A stretch of 64,000 bases of DNA, from NCBI GenBank assembly GCA_963678675.1, contig OY783196.1, positions 18,408,138 to 18,472,137 of the forward strand. The letters are read 5' to 3'. The notes under the pieces were generated by a model. It was not told where the DNA came from. It saw nothing but the letters and a program-made list of their open reading frames with translations, and did no database searches. Source of the DNA: Xiphydria camelus. Lineage: Eukaryota > Arthropoda > Insecta > Hymenoptera > Xiphydriidae. Of the stretch, positions 1 to 10,347 are shown one piece after another. Numbering within the stretch: position 1 is the stretch's first letter; each line of letters begins with the position of its first letter. Both the position numbers and the translations under genes were made by a program.

Positions 1-768
1 TGCACCAGAACCACGTCAGGAATATGCTCATCTCGTATGATACCTACTACCGATTTCACTTTTCGCCGAATCCCAGATTTCCAATAATTCGTCTATTTCG
101 CGTCGGTTATTTCGAGCGTGAGACTCAGCCACCCTCGGAGCGCGTTCCCTCTCTCACTCCGCGGCCGTCGACACGCGTGGCCGACGCGACGAGTTGGCCC
201 CGCATTACCTCGCGCGTGGTTTCACTCGCGGCTCGGATCGAATTCTCGAGCGGGGAAGCGCGAGGTATGTTAATCACGACACGTTGTGACACCCCGTCGC
301 GTTCGTTAGCGCGGTCCTGCACTTTTCGCACCAATCGACTTGGCGCGATCGAAGCGAGGAAAAGAGAGAAGGGAGATCGATCTCGAGAGGTCTCCGCAGG
401 TACTCGATCATCATAGCCCACGGGCCTTCATTTCTGACGGGGTCAATCGTTCGCGAAATCGCCGGACGGTTCCCCCCGTTTGTGAAAACGACAGCGAGGA
501 AGAAAATTTTTCGTGAATCGACGATGAAGTATTTGGCCGATTGTGGAACGCGACGCTGTATGTCTATTAAATGCGTGCTTCATTGTGGAATCTCAACAAA
601 CCCGGATTGCTGCCCGTTTTACTCCCCGTGAAAGTGAATTCCTATATGGGTCTTGCTTACCTTGGTAATAAAATCTGCTTTGCGAGCAGTCCTCTATGGG
701 TGGTTTCGCAACGAATCGTAGAAAATTATGTATGTATCTACGTAGTACGATCACACTGATTCCATCTG
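1..768. other. GC-rich sequence without recognised gene
   Basis: CpG-rich to about 420, then mixed. Overlapping open frames on both strands have no splice or domain support. Confidence 0.5.
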
Positions 769-1025
769 CACTAAGGGTAGAGGTCTAGTTGAATATACGA
801 ACTTGATAGAAAAATTTATTTGAGATAAATAGAAATTTATTCACACTGAACACAAAAGTCTATTTGAATTTGCTAAATGTCTCGCATACTTTTCTAATTG
901 AGTACAAACCTAGTAGAACATCTATCTAATTCAAATAGACTTGTTTTCGATGTGAATAAATTCCTATTCATCTCAAATACATTTTTCTATCAGATTCGTA
1001 TTCAACTGGATCTTTTCCCTGGGTG
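769..1025. mobile_element. Palindromic MITE, family GGTCTAGTTGAATACGAA, copy 1
   Basis: Left arm CACTAAGGGTAGAGGTCTAG and the right arm (reverse complement CACCCAGGGAAAAGATC) are inverted, and the arms continue almost to the centre, with AAATTTATTTGAGAT and AGTCTATTTGAATT repeated in inverse. It is about 257 bp with no coding capacity. Copies at 10089 and 15322 share the same arms. Confidence 0.85.
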
Positions 1026-1702
1026 CGCTACGAAATCGCAGAAACTTCGTCCCGCGGTACTGGAAGAATCAACGCATAGAGAAAAAAAATTAATTGGATC
1101 TATATTTAGGCAAACACCCTTGTGGCTAAGCGGGTGGACGCTTGGTCCAACCGTCGATCCAACCGTCGTTCTCACCGTTTTTCTAACCGTCGTCCGATCG
1201 TCGGAATCAGCGTTGATTCCGATAACCGATTTCGTTTCCGGCCTCGCACCCGCGACTTCTCTCCTGTTCGGCGCGCTGCGCTATCGGCGCGCAGCGACGG
1301 TTACCCGTATGTTTAGACTAGCGCGGTCCAGCCTTTGCGCGAAATCTTTCTGGTGGACCGTTACTCGTTTGGATTACATTTCATCTTCCGGCCGACCGTT
1401 ACCCGTTTTTTCTTAACGTACTTTTCCCCTTCTTTTTTGTAACGAATTCAACCCCCTCCGCTGCCAAAAAGCTCTAGTTATAAGCCGCCACTAACATCGA
1501 ATGAACTTAGAACGAAAAAACATTTTCCAGTGCGCGTTCACTTGTTTCTCAGTGCAATATCCTTTTGTTAGAATATATTATTCATTTTCGTTTTATACCA
1601 CATTATTCATTCTCCCCAATTATCCTTGTCTTCTGTTTCTTCCTACGTCCTGCCAGCGATCTCTTTCTACGGATATCCGGATTTCCTTTTCTATCCTCAA
1701 TA
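1026..1702. other. No recognised feature
   Basis: Contains a short array of AACCGTCGnnC phrases at about 1148-1200 (CCAACCGTCGATCC, CCAACCGTCGTTCT, CTAACCGTCGTCCG), a small degenerate tandem. Nothing else. Confidence 0.45.
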
Positions 1703-1928
1703 CACTTAAAATTACTTGCGGGGCGCGAGTAATTATCAATAATTCATATCAATGAAATCTTTCAATACATCAATTTGATATCTCTTCCTTACAATCATGT
1801 GGAATGGTATGTAATTGCAAGGAAGAAATATTTCATTAATTTGAAAAAGATTTAATCGATGCCAATAAATAATTACTCGCGACCCCGTAAATAATTATCA
1901 GTAGATCCAACTAATTCTCTTTCTCGGT
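1703..1928. mobile_element. Palindromic MITE related to the 17007 element
   Basis: The arms share GTAAATAATTATCAGTAGATC and, in inverse, GCGAGTAATTATCAATAATTC. The centre holds ATCAATTTGATATC. The right edge TTTCTCGGTA matches the CAC(N)GAGAAA end motif. It is diverged from the copy at 17007-17263 but has the same order of blocks. Confidence 0.7.
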
Positions 1929-2576
1929 ACGGGAAACTTCAAGCGCATAAAAGAACCACGAAACATGTGCGCGAATGACGAACATTCGTCGAATGCACGC
2001 GTGAACCGTGTGAGTTCGGCTTTACGGGAATCAAGAAGTCTCATCGCGTCGTGGCGGTCCACGCGCGTGATATGTGCGCGAGAGGCACATAACCCCGAGC
2101 GCGTGTACGCCTTCGCGTAATTGGTTGTATTCGCATAGGCTAGTTACCACTGATAATCTCGGTGATAGCTCCTCGTTAGGCCTACGACTGGGGATTAAGC
2201 AATTTCACGTGGAATGCGATGTTAATTGAAACATAAACATGTGCAACATGAGTCTAATACGCGATTCGAGCTGTACTCGGTAAACTTGCGACGTCGCTTC
2301 GCTCGCACTTGCAGATGAAGCCCCTGTCTTTTCCTCGTTCGGCTACTCCGCAAAGTTTCTTCGCGTTCGTCTTCTTCCACTCCTTGCGCGGTTCCCTGAA
2401 CACGCAGTCTGATTTACACACTTCTGCGACTACTCGTTGAAGTTCGTTCGTTTCGTATTTCCGAGATAAGCTCGACCGAGCACTTACACGTGCATTTTAT
2501 TGCACCGATCGCGCGACTTGATCTACGTGAAATTGAATACCTCGTCAGCCAATGTATCACTCGATTGGTCTCTTTA

Positions 2577-2802
2577 CAGTGATACAAAAATTCTATATTC
2601 AATTAAACCGACGTTTTGGGATGGGGGAATGCAGAATTAGTTGCTTTAACTAATACATTTGATTGTAACGATTACGGCTATTCGAAGGAAACAGGTTTTA
2701 CTCCATTCAAACCAATTATTAGTCCAAATAATTTGATCTGCATACCCCCACCCGTAATCGCTGATTTAGAGTTAAATCTACTCTATTTTTTTTCTCAAAA
2801 TG
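2577..2802. mobile_element. Repeat family GGGGGAATGCAG, uninterrupted copy
   Basis: GATGGGGGAATGCAG near the left and CATACCCCCACCCGTAATC near the right are inverted halves. The right edge is TTTTTTTTCTCA, a decayed form of the shared end motif. The same element at 20246-21386 is split by a transposon; here the matching point (around 2729-2730, CCAAATAATTTGATC) carries a single TA. Confidence 0.72.
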
Positions 2803-4011
2803 CACGTCTTTTAATTCTACCGTGCAGAAGACATCCTGAGCTCGCGTTATTTTCTTACGGCGTTTCATCCCTCGCTCTAATAATTATCCCCATAAAAAGC
2901 AATACGAATCGGAGTTAACCCAAATGTCGAAGTAATTTCAGTTTACCGTACTTCAGCAGTTCTATAAAGTTCAACCGCGTCGTAATTCTTTCGCTCGCAG
3001 TCCCCGACCTTTCGCCTCCTGCGCAAAAGTCCCCATATACGTTCGGCTAAAAGAAGCAACTCGCCGCACGTTCGCCGGTCGGATTATATATTTCGCCCGT
3101 CCGGCACCGGCTTTCGCGTGCCTCTTTAATTGACTCGTCCCTAATTAAGATCGAAGCGACAGATATCCGTAGTTTACGGGATTCAAATGACGTAATCTCG
3201 TTGAGATTCCCGTCGGCGGACGATCAAAATCCCGTTCCCTCCACCGCGCGAGAAGGATACGCGCGAGGGTCGTGTCGGACGACGGCGCGCGTGGGCGTTT
3301 GGCGCCTCACCAGCGACGTCTTTATTCGCCGGGACGTCGAACATAGGTTTTCGCGTGTTCCCTGTCTCGTATTGCAAGACAATGGTCGTACATCCCGCGC
3401 CCGTAAGGGGATACCTACAACCTACTCCGACGCGAAGCGCGAGGAGGCGAGGAGCCGTCCGGGATCGCGATCGTCCCCGCGGCGAGGGCGCGTCGATGTT
3501 CGCTTTCGTCGGAGGGACGAAATTGGTGGAGCGCGTGTCGCCTGCGAAAAAAACGAGTCCGCTCCGCGTACCTATCGATGTTACATCGCTCGCGAAACGA
3601 GCGATTTCGCGGTGGATTTGTTTTGCAGGGAAACGTTTACGTTCCCTCCTTCCGCGCGACGTTCGCGCGTTTATGGGGGTATATATACGCGTTAAAAAAC
3701 CGGGATTTCACGATCGCGGGTATCTCGCAAGTGTACATATAGCGCATACAGACACAAAGTTGGTTCGAATACCGATAGGAGGGAATTTATTGGGGCGGAA
3801 TTAAGGAACAGCGTGTGTCGCCTTAAAAGCTCACGTTTAAAGTTCCGTGTCATTTTGTGTAAAATTCCTTGTATCATTTGTCTATATAGGTAGAGCAATA
3901 AAACTGAATTCGGATCAACGTCTTTAATGCCTGGTTTGGTAGGGGTGACTATACCTATAATGGCCGCTTGTCTCTCGACTGTTCGGTTTGGTCCACAAGC
4001 GCCTTTTACTG
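2803..4011. other. GC-rich sequence without recognised gene
   Basis: Overlapping frames at 3183-3804 are composition-driven. An AATAAA at 3897 has no gene before it that I can support. Confidence 0.45.
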
Positions 4012-4303
4012 CACGGGAAAAAATTATTTTGCAGTTTCAACAAAACTATAATATGTTTTGCAGAGAATGTCTTGCTGCCATGACAAGAGTATTATCTGTG
4101 GCAGCAAAAGTTATGTCCAACAATAGAGTAGAAATATTTGCTGGGATGGCAAGTATTTTTATCGAAAAAAATTTCTCTATGTTTGTAGCTATATTTTCTC
4201 TTATCGAACATTATTTCTTGCTATCACATATTATAATATTCCTGTCATGATAGCAAAAAGTTCCAAGCAAAACCCTAAGATTGCAAAATAATTTGTTTCC
4301 GTG
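4012..4303. mobile_element. Palindromic MITE with CACGG(G)AAA ends
   Basis: Left CACGGGAAAAAATTATTTTGC faces right GCAAAATAATTTGTTTCCGTG. Inner blocks (TGCTGCCATGACAAGAG and, inverted, TTGCTATCATGACAGG) also pair. The 107-codon open frame that runs through it is a by-product of the repeat. Confidence 0.75.
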
Positions 4304-6621
4304 CAACGGAACGTAAAGTCCCATATTCAGTTATCCACTTATGCGTCTCCCTCGTGTTTTCCCAGAGGTACAACCGAGAGAAGCACCTTAAGAAGCGCGA
4401 TTCGGGATTTCACTCCGCCCAATCGCAACGCGTTCGGTTCACCGGTCGACGCGCGTCGTGGATCGCGGCCCGATCCCGTGGTCTTCCGCGCGCTGAGCGG
4501 GTCGAGGCGAACCCATCTCAAATATTTTGACGTGGTGCGTCTCGGGTCGGGGCGCGATGCAAGGCAGGGCAGAGGGAGAGAGACAAAAAGAAACAACGGT
4601 TGGGACTTGATTGTGGGTGGTAACTCGCGTGATGCTTCTCGTATGCATAATGCGCGGTACTTCTTACTTTACGCGCACCACGGCGCGTCGAGACCTCCTC
4701 TTTCCCTCACCCCTCCTCCGCCTCCGCCTCCGCCACCTCTTCCGTCGCTCTCAGAAAAGTGGCACGGGGCTTTTTAAGTCGCGAGGATGGTCCTCGCTCC
4801 CGAGGTGGATCCTCTTCGGGGTGTCCGCGACGTACAACGCGAAGCATCGCTCCGGACCACCCGGGCGATCTCTTCATTACGTAAATTCGCGCCGGTTCCT
4901 TTCTCCGCGCTGCGCGGCACCGGACTCGTATATGCGTAATTCATGCGTGCAACGCGCGTTCCTCCTGCCATTCTCCCGCGTACGCACATGCGTCCGCGGG
5001 ACCCGCGCGCGTTTAACGGCCGACGAACGAGGAAACCGCCGCGTTCTTCGACGATTCGCACGGTGAGAGCCTTGTGTACCGGTATCTCGCGACGCTCGAA
5101 TAGAGACACGGGGGCACTTTTATGTCCTGCGAAGGTGTACGCGTTTGTACGCGTTGAAAGGGTATCGAGTGTGCGAATAGTAGGGGGGAAAAACTCAGCA
5201 GCTTCTCTTTAATCGTCACTTTATAATTTCCAAGTAAATCAATTGCATGATTAATTAATTCCTTTTCTTGTTACTCAATTTTCGTTATTCTACTTTCCTC
5301 AATTCTCCGTTTAATTGTACATTTTTTTTCTTCATTTATATACATACATTTCGTCTCCTTTCTTTTATTTTTACCGCCGTATCTTCTTCATTCGTCCTTA
5401 CGGGTTTATCACTCATATTTTCAACGGTCTTCCCCTTCCCCTCATCCTCGGCCCACTTCTGCTGAAACACTCGAAGACTCATCCGCGGGCCATGCGTCAA
5501 CGAGTCCTTGTGTCCGGTTGAACGATCTGGAAGGACACCGGACTCGCGCGTGCCAACTCGCCAGGACCAAGGAGATAGCCTTGCCGGGCCGTTGCGCTCC
5601 TATATATAGAGGGTTGTCGTTCGCCGCGCGACGTCACGCTCCTGGTACATTAAAATCGCTAAGATTTCTCGGGTCGCGCCGAGAGATCGTGATTTTGACG
5701 GCTCCGCTCCGCGTGGAGAACGCGCGCGCGCGTGTGTGTGCGAAATCGAGGAGGTCGACCGCGAGAGAGGGAATGAGGAAAACCGAGGCGCAGCGATTTC
5801 ACGCGAGGCGCGACCGTGAAACTGCCGATCACCGTCGGTGCGCTCGCTCATGTGGGGTACCCACTGAACGAACGATTGAGAAACAGCCGATTCGAAGTGT
5901 TTGCGGAGTACTTCTGAGATCTCTCCAAGGCTCCTCTCTCGGTCGTGTCGGTGGTGCGTGCAGCGACCACAGCCGTACAAACAGCGCGAACCATTCACCT
6001 ACCTACGATCGGCCGGGCCATGCATTAAACATCCTCAAACACGGGCGATCTTGCGTTGCCATTGAACCACCGTTCGGGAAGCGAGCTTGGCGGTCGTTCG
6101 TTCATCCGGTGGGGTGGATTTCGTGTACACGTTTGACGCGCGCGGTCCAGATATAGCTCGGTGCGCGCTGGGATCGATGAACGGAGGGTTGCGTAAGGCA
6201 CTTCAGCGTTCGACGGAGTACTCGAGGTGTGTCATTGTCGGATGCGCCGCGAGTTTTCCGACGGAAGGAGGGAAGTGGCTTGGCTCTGCGAGTCGTAGCG
6301 AAGCGACGAATGGGAGAGGTAGGAAGGCTTCGGCTCGTTTGGCCTGGCGTTTCGTATGCGTCGTAATTAATTGGAAGGCTGACGCGTGTGTGTGCACCGG
6401 GGAATTTAGTTGATGTCGCGTGGGTGGGATGAATGCAGGTTGCGGATGGTGGAAGTGCGATACTTCGATGCAGGGTAGATCAGAGGTCTACGAAAGAACT
6501 TTTGCGAATTTTTGCCATATCTCGATCTCTTCTGCTTCTGACGATTCACATCTGTGAAGAAGTCGGGAGATGAGATTTGATTAGAATTTAGATTGAAAAA
6601 CATCTCACAAACGCTTCTCAC
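4304..6621. other. GC-rich sequence, possible further - strand intron or UTR
   Basis: No exon that continues the - strand gene could be fixed. A T-rich stretch at 5220-5460 separates two CpG-rich blocks. Confidence 0.4.
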
Positions 6622-6752
6622 CCTCAAGCACTTTCTTCCACCCTGAGTAACCCTCGTAGCTCTGGGTACCTGTTCCCTGGTAGCGGGTACCGGTCTCATC
6701 GGACAGGTCGGTCGTCGTGGTGGTGTCGCGGCGCGCGCCGGAGGCGCCGGAG
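6622..6752 (-). CDS. Probable third exon of the - strand gene, frame ambiguous
   Basis: The acceptor cgccaatttag and donor GAGG|GTGAGA bound 131 nt, after an intron of about 100 bp. The splice-phase chain gives a Pro/Arg-rich reading (PAPPARAATPPRRPTC...). A second frame is also open and looks more like ordinary protein (DTTTTTDLSDETGTRYQ... then YEGYSGWKKVLEG). I favour neither firmly; an unseen exon or different donor could put the second frame in use. Confidence 0.4.
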
Positions 6753-7919
6753 CTAAATTGGCGAGAAAAACTCGTTTGAGAAAGACGCGCGGCCGAAAAT
6801 CGATTCCCCGGTTAAACGCTCGTTAATTATCGCGATCGAAGGGGCGACTCACGACATTCTTCTGGCGCTTCTTCGTCGTCTTCGATGTCCGACACGTCTT
6901 CGTCTGTAAAAGGAAAAATCGATGCACCGCGATTACCGTGTTTGCCAAGGAGGGACGTTGCGACAAGTGCAAATTCCGCGAACAGCTTCAAAGTGTTTCC
7001 CCCGCTCGAACCAATGTCCTCCTGCACTTTCGCGGCGCTGTACGCGATGTGAGCGCGCGAATGGCGAGGTTCGAGCATCGACGACCGACTCGAAATGCGT
7101 TCCTCGTGAGAAAGTAACGTGTGAACCCGGTTCGGAGCGTAGGTGCTTGCGTATAAAAGGTTTGTTTGCAACCTTTGTAAGAGTGTATTATGTAAATCGC
7201 CGTAATAAAGATGACAAGCCGCAGAAAATTCTACTGTGAGACGTCGACGAGTCGATTCGACCGGCGTGTTGCATGTGGGACCCGCGAGTCGAAGGTGCAG
7301 GTGATACTTAAAAGTCAAGAGAGGCGCGAACGAGTCGGATTTATACGTAAAGGGTGTTGTTACGATGTAACCAAGTTTCTGATAGGCTGACTTTCTAATT
7401 TTACAAGCTACGTGATTTTATGTGCGTTTATAATGGAGTTTATTTTGCCGGTTTTCACACGCGTGCCTTACTTCTTCGACTTGTATACGAGACCGAGGAT
7501 TTTGTGACATTTTTCTAGCGATTTATAGTCGATTCGTGGACATAAACATTTATGCATGGGAAATTTGAATTTCATCGATAGATTTCTATAGGTATGGTAG
7601 TTTTTTTTCCATTGGTAGGATATACGAAGCGAGTATTGCAAACTTACAGTCCAGACGTCGACGAACGATAGCCACGCCGCTCATTTCCGCCAGATCCGGT
7701 CTTTGGCCGATACCGCGGAGCGGTCCTACCGGTACCAATTTTGGCGACAGGTAGTTAGGCGCGTAGATCGATCCCCTGGGATCGTGAGGACGATGTAGCG
7801 AGGCAGGGGTGTGTCTATACTCCTCATCTTCGTCGTCGAACTCGAGCCTTCTTCTTATTCCGCCACCGTAAGGCTCGTGAAGTTTTCGCATAGGTCTTTT
7901 CTGTCCCTGAGGCGGTGAT
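6622..7919 (-). CDS. Three-exon fragment of an unrecognised gene
   Basis: Three blocks on the - strand (7648-7919, 6853-6903, 6622-6752) each have good acceptors and donors, and their phases chain (1-nt carry at each junction). The product is acidic and polar with no membrane segment or domain I recognise. It runs from SPPQGQKRPMRKL through IRRRLEFDDEDEEYRH, a YAPNYLSPKLVPVGPLRG segment and MSGVAIVRRRLD, to YEDVSDIEDDEEAPEEC, then a Pro/Arg-rich end. It looks like an intrinsically disordered stretch of a larger protein. Start and stop are outside the exons seen. If the 5' DUSP11 exons lie left of this window, these exons would sit inside a DUSP11 intron on the opposite strand. I do not assign a function. 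Confidence 0.5.
6853..6903 (-). CDS. Small acidic exon of unrecognised - strand gene
   Basis: This 51-nt exon (a multiple of three, so it could be skipped without shifting frame) lies between gatttttccttttacag and GTC|GTGAGT. It completes the Tyr codon begun by the exon at 7648 and reads EDVSDIEDDEEAPEEC plus one base. If the donor were not used, the frame would stop a few codons later at 6827. Confidence 0.52.
7648..7919 (-). CDS. Exon of unrecognised - strand gene
   Basis: This 272-nt exon has acceptor aaaacatcgcag and donor GGACT|GTAAGT. Only one of its three frames is open throughout (90 codons plus split codons at both ends); the other two contain stops. The product starts SPPQGQKRPMRKLHEPYGGG, has an acidic FDDEDEE run and ends VAIVRRRLD. 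The single open frame and strong splice sites are the main support. Confidence 0.58.
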
Positions 7920-8152
7920 CTGCGATGTTTTTATAAATTTCTAAGATAAATCTTTATCTCTTTTACCACTACGTTCATAAATGGAAGATTGTTTGTATCG
8001 ATGAAAATTCTATGAGGTAAAATGAAAATTTCGTCCCCGGGATCTCCAAATATTTGGCGAAAAACCATTCGAGAATCCATATCTCAGATATTTTGGCACG
8101 TATTATAAAAGTGCGGTAGGCGAGAGTAAATTTGTCGGATTTATTTTTACAT

Positions 8153-8156
<4 letters not shown>

Positions 8157-8206
<50 letters not shown>
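8157..8206. repeat. (TC)n microsatellite
   Basis: About 50 bp of perfect TC repeat, on the 5' side (gene sense) of the first visible - strand exon. Confidence 0.95.
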
Positions 8207-8211
<5 letters not shown>

Positions 8212-9100
8212 AACTGCGTAATGTCAAGCAATACACCCCCGTATAGGTTACCCACATTTCGAACTCCGAATAAGGCACACTGGGATCGTGCTCCGGATTA
8301 TCGCAGCCGCACATGCACATGTTGATGCAGCCAAAAGTGAATTTACGGTCGGAAGGGAATTTCGAAAGGTCGTGCCGAGAGGGAGATTGATTTTGCCGCC
8401 AAAGAGGATCAAGCCCACTTAAAAATTTCACGCATCACGAGCGACAGCGAGCAAATTCCGCGGCCGCTGTCCGCGATCGCGCTCTCCGCTCCGCTTCTCC
8501 CCCTCCAACGAAAGGAGGATCATCCTCCCGTCTCCCGAAACGAGACCCACTTCACGCCGCCTCGGGCATTCCGAGAGGAGCGTATAGTAGTCACCCGCTC
8601 TCCTCGCGAAGTCCCTGCATAGTATAGAAGTGATCTCTCCGGGCTGGTTCGACGCGTGTCGTACACCCGCGTCGTCGAGTAACGCCTATAACTCACGAAG
8701 GAGTTACGAACGCTTCGATCGTTCCATAACTCTTTCGGCGTCGTTAACCATCCCAGCGCCGAACGGCCTTCCAAACTTAATATTTCAAAGGAGGGCCGGA
8801 TGGACCCGACTTTGATCCCACTCGGATGTCCTAACGGATCACTTCGGGATGCGATCCATTCTCACGATTGCGAAATCGCGTGGTCGTCGAAACAAAGCCG
8901 TTAATCAGTCATCCGGGCATGTCGCGCGGCAAACACGAGCCGCACGCGTGCTGCTGCTGCTGCTGCTGCGTACCGCGCGCGCGCGTAGTACGTGAAGCGG
9001 TAGGTGCACGCGCGCGGGCCACACACGCTGCGATATTCAAATGAGCTCTGCGTATGTCCGACTATCACGCACCTATAAATGCTGTTCATAGCTCCGTGTA

Positions 9101-9138
<38 letters not shown>

Positions 9139-10088
9139 TCTCTTCTCTTGTTCCCGCAACGTACGGTATATTCACGCCGCGCAATGCATGCGACAACGGC
9201 GGCGTCGTCGGTTAACGCGTCGTTCATTCATCACCCGTTGCAACGCGAGTGATGCATCGATGGCTTCCACCCGGAGACAACCTCGATGATCGTTCTTATC
9301 GGCCGTCTTATCGGGCTTAATCGAAGACATCGAGGCTCCCGCACGGTCGAGCGATTCTGTAGAGCCGCGGAGGAACGTTATCCGTGCGACGCGGCGCAAA
9401 ACTCCGTCGTTCGCGTGCGCTGCACGAATTTTAAATTTCCCTCGGAAGCGAATTTAGGACCGCGGCGGGATCGATGCGTCGGACGTAGGAGCGACTCGCG
9501 TTGATAGATGGTGGGTTTTATAAATATTGATGCGTCCGTCGCGCTGCCGCGGTTCGGTTTTGGTTTTGGCTTTTGGCGGGGGTGAGGTGGCGGAGATTCC
9601 CACTGAGCGGGACGCGCGAAGCGTCGTGTCTGCCGACACCTAGCCAGGGCGAATCTGTAATTCAAATCCGAGTCAAATTAATTTAACGCTCGTCATTTTT
9701 CACGCGGCGCCGCGCGGACCCCGGCCACTATTTTCGATATTTCATCTGGAAGGCGGTGCCGCTTTCCTGATTGATACCTCCGCATTTTTCTGTTGCATCA
9801 CGTTTTGTCTCTGGGAACGACGATTCTATCCCGTCGACGAGAGGACGAGGGACACGGGGAGGGGGTCAAATCCACTCACACCGGCGCCACCCGCTTCGCC
9901 TTTCGATTGATCAAACTTTCGAATATTTTACTCGATGCGTCTCCGAAAAAAATCGATCGCTTCGGTTAAATGGAACATCACGAGCTAGCAGATCCAATTT
10001 TTGTTCGATCCATGAATTTAGATGCAATTATACCTACCGATATGCGTTTACTCGCTCAACTGCATCCCCGGGGAATCAATCGTCGGTA
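8207..10088. other. No recognised gene
   Basis: A - strand frame at 8220-8430 (with MCMCGC and SVPYSEFEM) has protein-like codons, but its donors do not fit the phase of the exon at 7919, so it is not called. The rest is GC-rich. Confidence 0.4.
9103..9149. repeat. (TC)n then (TTCTC)n microsatellite
   Basis: A TC tract changes into TCTTC pentamers. A (CTG)6 trinucleotide run lies nearby at about 8950-8968. Confidence 0.85.
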
Positions 10089-10347
10089 CACTGAGAGAAA
10101 AGGTCTAGTTGAATACAAATCTAATAGAAAAATTTTTGATCATATAAATAGGAATTTATTCACACCGAAAAAAAGTCATTTGAATTAGATAAATGTTTTG
10201 CATATCTTTTTAATCGAATACGCGAACCTAGTAGAGAACATCTATTTAATTCAAATAGACTTTTATTCGATTTGAATAAATTCCTATTCATCTCAAATAA
10301 ATTTTTCTATCACAAGTTCGTATTCAACCAGACCTTTTCTCCGGGTG
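10089..10347. mobile_element. Palindromic MITE, family GGTCTAGTTGAATACGAA, copy 2
   Basis: The ends CACTGAGAGAAAAGGTCTAG and (right, reverse complement) CACCCGGAGAAAAGGTCTGG are flanked by TA on both sides (10087-10088, 10348-10349), consistent with a TA target-site duplication as made by Tc1/mariner transposases. It is 259 bp, without coding capacity. Confidence 0.88.

Noticed and set aside
2616..2918. 100-codon open frame
   Set aside because: It lies over the repeat at 2577-2802, and the same sequence at 20246 is broken by a transposon.
3758..3780. GGTTCGAATACC resembling a tRNA T-loop
   Set aside because: No A box, no cloverleaf stems upstream.
3927..4250. 107-codon frame with hydrophobic segments
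   Set aside because: It is carried by the palindromic MITE at 4012-4303.
8147..8431. - strand frame with CINMCMCGCDNPEHDPS
   Set aside because: Candidate donors do not give the phase needed by the exon at 7919, and the frame runs into the (TC)n tract.
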